Shown in pieces: positions 8,231 through 15,011 of a DNA stretch of 19,537 bases (position 1 is its first letter; every line of letters starts with the position of its first letter). The translations under genes were made by a program, and so were the position numbers. Source of the DNA: JBEGQX01 sp041180805 (GTDB taxonomy: Bacteria; Planctomycetota; Planctomycetia; Gemmatales; Gemmataceae); the NCBI GenBank assembly GCA_041180805.1, contig JBEGQX010000194.1:1-19537 (forward strand). Direction: 5' to 3'. Below the pieces are notes generated by a model. It did not search any database and had not been told where the DNA came from. It worked only from the letters and a program-made list of their open reading frames with translations.

Positions 8231-9515
8231 GAGCAAGGCGGCTTTTGAAAAGGCCAAGGGCTTGATTCCCGGAGGGGTGAACAGTCCCGCACGGGCTTTT
8301 GGCGGGGTTGGTGGGACACCCATTTTTATCGACCATGCAGAGGGCCCATATCTTTATGACATCGATGGAAACAGGTACATAGATTACATCGGATCCTGGG
8401 GGCCGATGATTCTTGGGCATGCGCATCCCAAGGTAGTGGAGGCCATATCCGATGTTGCAAAGCGGGGCACCAGTTTTGGCGCTCCCACGGAAATGGAATC
8501 CCGCATGGCGGAGCTAATTGTTTCCATGGTTCCTTCCATGGAAATGGTTCGCATGGTCAATTCTGGCACCGAAGCCACCATGAGTGCCATCCGCCTGGCT
8601 CGTGGCTATACCGGCAGGGATATTATCATCAAGTTTGCTGGCTGCTACCATGGCCATGTGGACAGCCTTTTGGTTCAGGCCGGTTCCGCCGCAACCACCT
8701 TGGGTGTACCCAGCAGTCCTGGTATTCCAAAAGGCTGCACTCAAGATACGCTTGTCTTGAAGTACAACGATGTTGAAGGCCTCAAGGCTGCCTTTGCCCG
8801 GCATCCGGACAAGATTGCCTGCGTAATTCTTGAACCGGTGGTGGGCAATATGGGGCTTATACCGCCGTCCAAAGAATTCCTGCAGGAACTTCGCAGCCTT
8901 ACCCGCAAGAGTGGTTCCGTTTTGATTCTGGATGAGGTGATGACAGGTTTTCGCCTGGCTATGGGCGGTGCCCAGGAACTTCTTGGCATAGAGCCTGACC
9001 TTACAGCTCTAGGTAAGATTGTGGGTGGAGGATTGCCGGTGGGTGCCTACGGGGGCAAAAAAGAAATCATGAGTAAAGTCATGCCAAGCGGGCCGGTGTA
9101 TCAAGCTGGTACGCTCTCTGGTAATCCATTGGCGATGGCTGCAGGTTTGGCCACCCTGGAAGAGTTGAAAAAGAATCCACCCTACAAACTACTGGACGCC
9201 ACTGGAGCCAAGCTGGAGGAAGGATTATCGCAGGCGGCAAAAACTGCCGGAATCCCCCATGTTATCAATCGGGTGGGAAGTATGTGGACATTCTTCTTCA
9301 CATCTTCACCGGTGGTTGATTACGACACTGCAAAGAATGCTGATACAAAGCGGTTTTCAAGGTTTTTCTGGGAAATGATGGACCGCGGAGTGTATCTGCC
9401 TTGTAGTCAGTTTGAAGCCGCATTTCATTCGATACAGCACGATGAAACGATCATCGAAAAAACCATCGCCGCGGCGCGGGAATCCTTCGAGGTAATTGCC
9501 AAAAGCGGAATCTAA
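8214..9515 (+). CDS. hemL: Glutamate-1-semialdehyde 2,1-aminomutase
   Basis: A 433-residue PLP enzyme converting glutamate-1-semialdehyde to 5-aminolevulinate, the last step of the C5 route. Family signatures are present: GGVNSPARAFGGVGGTP at the start, NSGTEATMSAIRLARGYTGR, FAGCYHGHVDSLLVQAGS, and the PLP site with D240 (ILDEVMTGFR) and K268 (ALGKIVGGGLPVGAYGG). ATG at 8214 has AGGTGG 8 nt upstream, inside the end of the kinase gene. A GTG at 8202 and an ATG at 8217 are also in frame. Its product feeds HemB, encoded two genes upstream. The 153 nt after the stop hold no clear terminator hairpin, so read-through into the next genes cannot be excluded. Confidence 0.96.
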   Translation: MMQRNKSKAAFEKAKGLIPGGVNSPARAFGGVGGTPIFIDHAEGPYLYDIDGNRYIDYIGSWGPMILGHAHPKVVEAISDVAKRGTSFGAPTEMESRMAELIVSMVPSMEMVRMVNSGTEATMSAIRLARGYTGRDIIIKFAGCYHGHVDSLLVQAGSAATTLGVPSSPGIPKGCTQDTLVLKYNDVEGLKAAFARHPDKIACVILEPVVGNMGLIPPSKEFLQELRSLTRKSGSVLILDEVMTGFRLAMGGAQELLGIEPDLTALGKIVGGGLPVGAYGGKKEIMSKVMPSGPVYQAGTLSGNPLAMAAGLATLEELKKNPPYKLLDATGAKLEEGLSQAAKTAGIPHVINRVGSMWTFFFTSSPVVDYDTAKNADTKRFSRFFWEMMDRGVYLPCSQFEAAFHSIQHDETIIEKTIAAARESFEVIAKSGI

Positions 9516-9668
9516 AAATGTGAAGCTTTGGCGGTTATTTCTGACTTGGCGGGAAGAATATGAAAAATACCGCTGTGGGAGGTTAATTGGCCTAGAGAAT
9601 CTGGCGGTTAGAGGTTAGCTTAAATACAGAATACCCAATCCTTTTGATTTGTCTGTGGGAGATTTAGC

Positions 9669-10466
9669 ATGTGGAGTTATACGATCGGCCTGGCCTGTTT
9701 GCTAGCTTTGGTTCCTGATCAATCAGAAAAGCTTTCACTGGAAAATGTGAGGCTGCTTCATGGTGTGCCCGGCCTGCCGCGCGCAGAGGCGAAATTCATA
9801 CATGGCGACTCGTTCTATCTGGCCTTCGATATTAAAGGCGTTAAAGCGGATGATGAAGGCAAGGTTAATTACTCCCTGCTTACCGAAGTAAACTTTAAGG
9901 GCCGTTTGGAATTCAAACACGAGGCCAAGAATATTGAAGCCATCGATTCTTTGGGTGGTGGAATTCTGCCGGGCTTTACTCAGTTGAATATTGGGCCTGA
10001 TCAACCAGTGGGCACCTACACTGTAAAGGTTACTGCAAAAGATAAGAAGTCTAACGCCACAGCAACATTCTCCAAGGATTTTGAGCTTGTAAAAGGTGAC
10101 CTTGGGATTGTTCAGGTTCGAACCACTGCAGACCAGGCTGGAAATGTCCCGACATCTGTGTTTGCAACTGGCGAATCCCTTTGGTTGAACTTTGGTGTTG
10201 TTGGTTTCCAAAGGGGAGCTTCAAAACAGCCAAATCTTAAGATCTCCCTGGAAATCTTTGATTCGAACGGCAAAAAGACTGTAACGAAAACCCCTGTTGC
10301 TGAAGTTAATAAAGATGTTCCCGCGGAAACCAGCGTTTTTCCAGTTCAATTTTATGTTGCCTTGAACAGGTCTGGAAAGTTCACCCTTAAGTTAAAAGCC
10401 ACTGACACCATCAGTGGAAAAATAGCAACCCTTGACCTGCCTCTTGAGGTCATTCACGCTAAATAA
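9669..10466 (+). CDS. Secreted protein with two similar beta-sandwich-like domains, function unknown
   Basis: 265 residues. The first ~16 are hydrophobic (MWSYTIGLACLLALVP) and look like a weak signal peptide with no basic n-region; C10 lacks a proper lipobox. I see an internal duplication. GDSFYLAFDIKGVK (46-59) resembles GESLWLNFGVVGFQ in the second half. GTYTVKVTAKDKKSNATATF resembles GKFTLKLKATDTISGKIATL near the C-terminus. Alternating hydrophobic strands and GTYTVKV-type edges suggest Ig-like folds. No catalytic motif is visible. GGGAG lies 7 nt before the ATG. The 153-nt spacer upstream contains TGGCGGTTA twice (near 9530 and 9602) and probably a promoter that I cannot place. First of three secreted-protein genes in a row. 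Confidence 0.8.
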   Translation: MWSYTIGLACLLALVPDQSEKLSLENVRLLHGVPGLPRAEAKFIHGDSFYLAFDIKGVKADDEGKVNYSLLTEVNFKGRLEFKHEAKNIEAIDSLGGGILPGFTQLNIGPDQPVGTYTVKVTAKDKKSNATATFSKDFELVKGDLGIVQVRTTADQAGNVPTSVFATGESLWLNFGVVGFQRGASKQPNLKISLEIFDSNGKKTVTKTPVAEVNKDVPAETSVFPVQFYVALNRSGKFTLKLKATDTISGKIATLDLPLEVIHAK

Positions 10467-10529
10467 CTAACTCGGTTATAGTTTTGTGGGTGTAAAATAA
10501 ATATAAGGCGGCTGTTTGTGAGGATTAAC

Positions 10530-11924
10530 ATGAGGTCTTCGATTTTTGGTTCAGGTTTTGTCAGCCGATATCGGAGTGTTGCCATACTTGCCTTGATGGC
10601 CAGCATGGGCTTGGGTGTGATGTATTCATCGGGGGCTGACCGATTCGGACAATTATTCCGCAAAAAACGCCCGGTTGTTGTTGAACAACAAGCTTCCAAA
10701 GTTCCTGTTGCCAGGTGCCTTAGCAAGGATGGTTCCATGCTTCGGCAGGAAGCGGGTTCCAATTCTTGGAAAACTGTAGCTCACAACGAAGAATTAAATG
10801 TTGGAGATTTGATTCTTTCCGGAATGGGATCCCAATTTGAAACTTTGGATGGATCCATCAAGGTCACATTTCGTGGGGACATTGCGGGAACTTCTCCTTT
10901 CCCCATCAGGGAAACCGCGGTTCGTCTGGCAGCAGGTAAACCCGGGGAGGCAGATTTTCACCTTTCTTTTGAAAGGGGACGCATTGAAATTACCAACGGC
11001 AGGAAAGAAGGCCCCGCTAACTGTCACATTCGCCTCCAAGATGAAGTCGATGATTTTAGCGAGTTGAAGCTTAATGAACCAGGTTCCACCTGCACAGTTG
11101 AAATAATTGGCCGTTGGCCCAAGGGTACACATTTTGATGCCAAGGCAAAAGATGATGTGAATCCGGTTTATGAACTAATTTATGTCCAAATGAAGGGGAC
11201 TGCCGAGATTTCTGATGAGGGCGTAACCCACCTGATGTCTGCACCTCCCGGACCTGCAATGCTGACTTGGAACAGCCAGGCAGGAATACCGCCTGTGAAG
11301 ACCAAATTGGAAAAACTTCCTGAATGGACACTTCCCCCGGATATTACAAATCCTGAAATTCGCGCAAGAATTCAGGCAACAATCAAGTTTCGCGATGAAT
11401 TCTTTGGCGGAAAGCCCATGGATCAGGTGCTTGAGTCATTGGCCCTGTCGGATGATATTCATGCAAGATTTGTTGCTGTGAATGTCATGCTTGCGACGGA
11501 TCAGTTACCTTTGGTTTACAAGGTGGTAGGGGAAACCAAGCACAAGGATGTGATAGATAATATTATTATTGGCTTAAGGCACTGGATTGGAAGAAAACCC
11601 GGGCAGGATAAAAAGCTTCATCAGTTCATGATGTCTGGGCGTAACTACTCCGCAAAACAGGCCGAGATTTTCGTGGACCTGCTTCATTCATTCAGCGATG
11701 ACGAATTAAGGCAACCTGAAACCTTCGAAGCCCTTATTGATTATCTTGAAAGTGATAGAACCGGTATTCGTGGTCTTGCGCACTGGCATCTTTACAGACT
11801 TGTTCCAAAAGGAAGATCGATTCAATTTGATCCCACGGCATCTGCAGAAAAGCGAAAGGTTGCCGTGGAACAATGGAAAAAGCTTGTTCCCAAGGGAAAG
11901 CTTCCCCCGCGGTCCATAGATTAA
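10530..11924 (+). CDS. Membrane-anchored or secreted protein with FecR-like segment, function unknown
   Basis: 464 residues from the ATG at 10530, which has GAGGA 5 nt upstream; the in-frame GTG at 10518 is less likely. A basic N-terminus and hydrophobic stretch (about 17-32) form a signal peptide or anchor. The middle part contains LNVGDLILSGMGSQFETLDGSIKVTFRG, resembling the FecR-type pattern (G-D-x-I-x-S-G...S...DGS) of envelope beta-rich domains; this is a suggestion only. The C-terminal ~170 residues look helical with HEAT-like spacing and end in AVEQWKKLVPKGKLPPR, a tail I associate with planctomycete proteins carrying repeat domains. No enzyme motif is seen. It lies 63 nt after the preceding gene and 38 nt before the next on the same strand. 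Confidence 0.75.
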   Translation: MRSSIFGSGFVSRYRSVAILALMASMGLGVMYSSGADRFGQLFRKKRPVVVEQQASKVPVARCLSKDGSMLRQEAGSNSWKTVAHNEELNVGDLILSGMGSQFETLDGSIKVTFRGDIAGTSPFPIRETAVRLAAGKPGEADFHLSFERGRIEITNGRKEGPANCHIRLQDEVDDFSELKLNEPGSTCTVEIIGRWPKGTHFDAKAKDDVNPVYELIYVQMKGTAEISDEGVTHLMSAPPGPAMLTWNSQAGIPPVKTKLEKLPEWTLPPDITNPEIRARIQATIKFRDEFFGGKPMDQVLESLALSDDIHARFVAVNVMLATDQLPLVYKVVGETKHKDVIDNIIIGLRHWIGRKPGQDKKLHQFMMSGRNYSAKQAEIFVDLLHSFSDDELRQPETFEALIDYLESDRTGIRGLAHWHLYRLVPKGRSIQFDPTASAEKRKVAVEQWKKLVPKGKLPPRSID

Positions 11925-11962
11925 TTTCCCAGGTTGGTTTGTACCGGAATTTGAGGTGAAAC

Positions 11963-13063
11963 ATGGCAAACATATTCAAGAATCAATCGATGATGGGTGC
12001 AGCTTTCCTGGGGTTGATGGGCCTTGCTCAAGGTGTGGCTCATGCCCAATTTCAGGGTGCTGGTGGTCAGGCGAATGCCCCACCTCCACCTAGAGTTGCA
12101 CAACCGGTTGTGAATACTTACCAGCAGTTTACAGGAGGCGGTGGTGGTTACGGCGGTGGTGGTTATGGCGGTGGTTGGGGTTATGGTGGCGGCGGTGGCG
12201 GCGGCGGCATGGGTAGCTACCTGCAAGGGTTGTCATCCCTGACCAATTCCAATGCCCAATGGTACTTTACCAATCAGCAATCCCGTTTGGCACAACAGCA
12301 GGTTGAAGAAGCGAAGGTGGCTGTTAAACGTGCTAAATTTGACGAAGCCATGTATGAGAAGGCCAATACCCCCACTAGGGCTGAACTCGATGAAAAGGAT
12401 CGTCAGGAAGCTCTAAGGCTTGCCAGAAACCAACCCGCTAACGGGGATATTTGGTCGGGTAAAGCTTTAAATTTGATTATGTCAGCCATTGTTCAAACCC
12501 AGACCACAACTTTGGTAAAGGGACCTTCCATACCTATATCAGAAGAAATTTTGCGCCATTTAAATATGACCACTTCCACCGCTGCAGGCAGTGTGGGAAT
12601 CTTTAAAAATGGCGATCTGCAGTGGCCCATGGTTCTCAGGGGGCCCGAGTTCCGTGAGCCCAGGGAAAATATTAACAAGATCGCTCCAGAAGCGGTTCGT
12701 CAAGCAGCTTCCGGCAGTCTTGAGCCCAACACTTACAAGAAAATGAAAAATGCCATCGAGGATTTGAGTGATCTTATCAAGCGCATGGCAGGGGACCTCT
12801 CTCCCGGCGAATATATTCAATCCAAGCGCTTTGCTAATAATCTCGAGGAAGGTCTTAAGAATCTTTCTGAACCCAATTCAGTGAATTATTTGAATGGCAG
12901 ATGGGCTGCCAAAGGAGCCACTGTGGGCGCCTTGGTGGATCATATGACCAGTAACGGTCTTAAATTCGCACCGGCGGTTGAGGGTGACTATCCTTTTTAC
13001 ACTTCGTTTTACAACTTGCTGTTGGGGTATGATGCCGGACTTTCCAGGCTATCAGGAAAGTAA
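11963..13063 (+). CDS. Secreted protein with glycine-rich tract and helical C-terminal part, function unknown
   Basis: 366 residues. A signal peptide with likely cleavage after A28 (VAHA|QF) is followed by a proline-containing linker (APPPPR) and a glycine/tyrosine tract at about 58-82 (GGGGGYGGGGYGGGWGYGG and on). Then comes a Gln/Glu/Lys/Arg-rich predicted coiled coil (about 98-155). The C-terminal ~200 residues look globular (GIFKNGDLQWPMVLRGPEF...) and contain no motif known to me. GAGGTG lies 4 nt before the ATG. Glycine-rich secreted proteins of this build are common in Gemmata-like planctomycetes as far as I recall. The tract could be a flexible spacer or mediate assembly. The gene ends 2 nt before a convergent minus-strand gene. 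Confidence 0.78.
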   Translation: MANIFKNQSMMGAAFLGLMGLAQGVAHAQFQGAGGQANAPPPPRVAQPVVNTYQQFTGGGGGYGGGGYGGGWGYGGGGGGGGMGSYLQGLSSLTNSNAQWYFTNQQSRLAQQQVEEAKVAVKRAKFDEAMYEKANTPTRAELDEKDRQEALRLARNQPANGDIWSGKALNLIMSAIVQTQTTTLVKGPSIPISEEILRHLNMTTSTAAGSVGIFKNGDLQWPMVLRGPEFREPRENINKIAPEAVRQAASGSLEPNTYKKMKNAIEDLSDLIKRMAGDLSPGEYIQSKRFANNLEEGLKNLSEPNSVNYLNGRWAAKGATVGALVDHMTSNGLKFAPAVEGDYPFYTSFYNLLLGYDAGLSRLSGK

Positions 13064-13065
13064 GA

Positions 13066-13491
13066 CTACTCCATATCAATTTGGATGGATTTCCACAGGG
13101 CCTGCAATGCGGGCCCGTATTTTTTTTCATCCTCGTCGCTTTTCTGAAGCAACAAAAGAATAGTGCCCTCGGGGCTGTACAGGCATCGGGTTTTGCATTC
13201 TATAGCCAGATCAAAGCTGAAGAACTGCAGGTTATGCCCCACCGCCGCCTGGCCTGAAATATTTTCCAACGCCTCTTCAGCTTCCAGTTCCGGATAATCT
13301 TTTTTCAAGGCTTCCAAAGTTGCTGAAGCAAGCTCGTCCGGATCCGGTAAGTTGGAATCAAAGACTATGTAAAGAAAAGCTGTTCCCGGGCTTTGCACAG
13401 AGACAGACCAGCCTTCGTCGATTTCTTCTTTTTCAAGGGACCAGTTGGGTGGGATTTGAAAGCGTACGCCATCCTGGTCATAGGACTGCAT
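13066..13491 (-). CDS. Small conserved-looking protein of unknown function
   Basis: 141 residues, acidic, no signal peptide and no transmembrane segment. The opening DGVRFQIPPNWSLEKEEIDEGWSVSVQSP and the closing LLLLQKSDEDEKK...LQALWKSI resemble DcrB/PsbP-like small alpha/beta domains (DUF1795 type), where a conserved W and a final helix are typical; this is only a shape-based suggestion. AAGGA lies 6 nt before the ATG. The start is only 19 nt beyond the 3' end of the tRNA-Leu gene on the same strand, separated from it by a CTTTTTT run, so it may be transcribed through the tRNA. It is convergent with the glycine-rich protein gene. Confidence 0.7.
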   Translation of the reverse strand: MQSYDQDGVRFQIPPNWSLEKEEIDEGWSVSVQSPGTAFLYIVFDSNLPDPDELASATLEALKKDYPELEAEEALENISGQAAVGHNLQFFSFDLAIECKTRCLYSPEGTILLLLQKSDEDEKKYGPALQALWKSIQIDME

Positions 13492-13510
13492 GATTATTCC
13501 TTAAAAAAGA

Positions 13511-13810
13511 TGCTGGAGGAGGGACTTGAACCCTCACGGAGTTTTCACCCCTTCGGATTTTCATACCACTATGACTTACGCCACCCGCCTAAACGGTTTG
13601 TGGTCTGGACTTTCCCTTGACCCTGGCAAAAAGCTTTAGGTCTCAGCCACCAAGTCTCTACACCTTCATGGGTTGCCCATGCTTGGCTCGGGATTGCCGT
13701 CTTTTTCAAGATTCGGTTTCCCCGACTTCGACTGAATTCACACGGGAGGTTTCCCAGCCCGGTGCTCAATAGTTTAAGTCCGATGCGTCTGCCGATTCCG
13801 CCACTCCAGC
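13511..13810 (-). tRNA. tRNA-Leu(UAA), interrupted by a group I intron
   Basis: Read on the minus strand, exon 1 is 13810-13776 (35 nt) and exon 2 is 13561-13511 (51 nt). Joined, they give an 86-nt tRNA. It has a perfect 7-bp acceptor stem (GCTGGAG/CTCCAGC) with discriminator A. The leucine-type D arm is GCG...CGC, and the perfect 5-bp anticodon stem is TCGGA/TCCGA with loop CTTAAAA, anticodon UAA. A long variable arm (GGGG/CTCC around TGAAAA) marks a class II tRNA. The T arm GAGGG-TTCAAGT-CCCTC is perfect. CCA is not encoded; the discriminator is followed by TCTTTTTTAA. Only a Leu tRNA fits the sum of these features. It lies 51 nt downstream of an SDR gene. Confidence 0.95.
13562..13775 (-). 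ncRNA. Group I self-splicing intron (IC3-like) in the tRNA-Leu anticodon loop
   Basis: 214 nt inserted between U34 and A35. Helices found by hand (intron positions): P1, exon CUU with GAG 9-11, giving the U.G pair at the 5' splice site. P2, CACCGGG with CCCGUGUG (one bulge). P3, 41-46/128-133. P4, 51-55/84-88. P5, 60-62/77-79, capped by UCUU-GAAA-AAGA with a GNRA tetraloop. P6, 89-91/112-114; P6a, 96-100/104-108. P7 (guanosine site), GACUU 120-124/AAGUC 164-168. P8, 134-137/154-157. P9, CCAC..CCG/CGG.GUGG. The last base is G, as required. Core segments GGCAATCCCGAGCCAAGC and GTGTAGAGACT match my memory of the cyanobacterial tRNA-Leu intron very closely. No endonuclease reading frame fits in it. 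Confidence 0.93.
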
Positions 13811-13820
13811 ATCTGAGGCC

Positions 13821-13848
13821 AATTTAGCCATTTTTGCCACAGAAGCAA
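13821..13848 (-). promoter_or_regulatory. Possible sigma-70-type promoter of tRNA-Leu
   Basis: On the minus strand TTGCTT (13848-13843) and TAAATT (13826-13821) are separated by 16 nt, with the second box ending 10 nt before the mature tRNA 5' end. Each box matches about four of six consensus bases, so this is weak and rests mainly on position. Confidence 0.35.
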
Positions 13849-13861
13849 GCCGGGAATCCTT

Positions 13862-14728
13862 TCAGGCGTGCTGAACATTTTGGGACAGCAGTTCCTGCCG
13901 GCGTTTCTGACGCTCGGCAATCTCTTCGCGGAACAATGCAATCACCCGTTTTTTCGCGATTCGGTCTGCAAGCCTTGGGAAAAATCTGCTTACAAACGCC
14001 ATCAATCTGCCATCCCTGGTAAGGCATACTTCCTGCCTGCCGGTTTCCATACTGCGCAGCGTGTGCTTGGCAACTTCCTCGCTGGTCATGCCCCGCAAAT
14101 GATCCATTTGAAGTTTGGCTTTTTGCTCAATCATGTTTTTGGAAAAATTTGTCTGGGTCAAACCCGGGCAAACCACCAAAACATCAATGTTATCTTTGGC
14201 AAGTTCCGGCCTAAGGGCATTGCTGAAACCCTGTACGGCAAATTTACTGGCTGAATAATCACTCCTGGCGGGGATTCCCCGTTTCCCTGCGATGGAGGAA
14301 ATATTCACAATGGCCGCATTTTTGCTTTTCTTAAGTTCCGGAATAAAAATCCGGGTGATCTCTGCCAGGGCAAAATAGTTTACTTCCATGATTTTGCGTA
14401 AGCGGTCCTCAGAACCCTCCGCAAAATGGCCTGTTGCCCCAACACCGGCATTGTTTACAAGAATGTCCACCCCGCCAAAATTTTGAACAGCCCCATCAAG
14501 GATTGCTTTTCTGCCCTCGGGTTTGGTGATATCACCCACCACGGTTGCCAAGGCGCCTTGCCCTATGGGTTTTGCTTCGGCGGCCAAATCGTAGAGAAGG
14601 TCTGCGCTTCTGGCTGCTGCTACTACCTTCATTCCCTTTTTAAGGGATTCCAAGGCCAGAGCCCTTCCAATTCCTTGGGAGGCCCCGGTGATTACCACAA
14701 TTAATCCATCCAATTTTCTTCGCGCCAT
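13862..14728 (-). CDS. Short-chain dehydrogenase/reductase (classical SDR)
   Basis: A 288-residue NAD(P)-dependent oxidoreductase with a Rossmann fold. Visible motifs: TGASQGIG (14-21, cofactor), D66 (GDI, adenine), NNAG (92-95), N117, S144/S145, and Y158-x-x-x-K162 (YSASK), a complete catalytic tetrad. R40 (AAARS) in the position after the second strand suggests NADP(H). The C-terminal ~65 residues are basic and helical (FVSRFFPRLADRIAKKRV), as in membrane-associated SDRs of lipid or short-chain metabolism; the substrate is unknown. GGA lies 8 nt before the ATG. The next gene downstream on this strand is tRNA-Leu after 51 nt; upstream is a divergent spacer to the phosphoesterase gene. Confidence 0.9.
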   Translation of the reverse strand: MARRKLDGLIVVITGASQGIGRALALESLKKGMKVVAAARSADLLYDLAAEAKPIGQGALATVVGDITKPEGRKAILDGAVQNFGGVDILVNNAGVGATGHFAEGSEDRLRKIMEVNYFALAEITRIFIPELKKSKNAAIVNISSIAGKRGIPARSDYSASKFAVQGFSNALRPELAKDNIDVLVVCPGLTQTNFSKNMIEQKAKLQMDHLRGMTSEEVAKHTLRSMETGRQEVCLTRDGRLMAFVSRFFPRLADRIAKKRVIALFREEIAERQKRRQELLSQNVQHA

Positions 14729-15011
14729 GTTTCTTTTCCAAAGGCAAATAGTTAACAGATTGCAACAATTCCATCATCTCAAAACATGGAAAACTAGCAA
14801 TTCCAGGTGATCGAAGTTGGCTGCACAAAATGATCATCGATTAACGGTTGATCGGGTTATGACGTTTATTTGGTGTGCTTTAAGGAAACAAAAACATGCG
14901 CAATTCATTTTAAAGTGCGAATTAATGCAATTACCAGCGGTGTTTTTGCTTGAAAAGTACCGTAACTTGAAAGAAATTGTTTAATCAAGAATGTATTCAA
15001 AGGGGATGAGC
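14729..15011. other. Divergent intergenic spacer between the SDR and phosphoesterase genes
   Basis: 283 nt, AT-rich, expected to hold the promoters of both flanking genes. I found no tRNA, no convincing hairpin terminator and no reading frame with a ribosome site. A patch near 14895-14930 repeats short AATT-containing words (gcaattc, gcgaatt, gcaatt), which could be a protein-binding site but is not distinctive. AGGGG at 15001-15005 is the Shine-Dalgarno of the plus-strand gene. Confidence 0.5.

Noticed and set aside
9516..9668. Terminator or small RNA after hemL
   Set aside because: Short repeated words (TGGCGGTTA, GTGGGAG) are present, but I found no stable hairpin with a T-run and no clear promoter boxes.
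12130..12210. Possible tandem DNA repeat or CRISPR-like array
   Set aside because: The repetitive GGT/GGC triplets simply encode a glycine-rich protein tract; there are no spacers or conserved repeat units.
13569..13769. A 66-codon minus-strand reading frame inside the tRNA intron
   Set aside because: It overlaps the conserved ribozyme core helices, has no ribosome site and no LAGLIDADG, GIY-YIG or HNH motif, so it is a chance frame and not a homing endonuclease.
13511..13810. Two separate partial tRNAs or a tRNA pseudogene pair
   Set aside because: The two halves complement each other exactly in the acceptor and anticodon stems, and the intervening sequence folds as a group I intron, so one split tRNA is the better reading.
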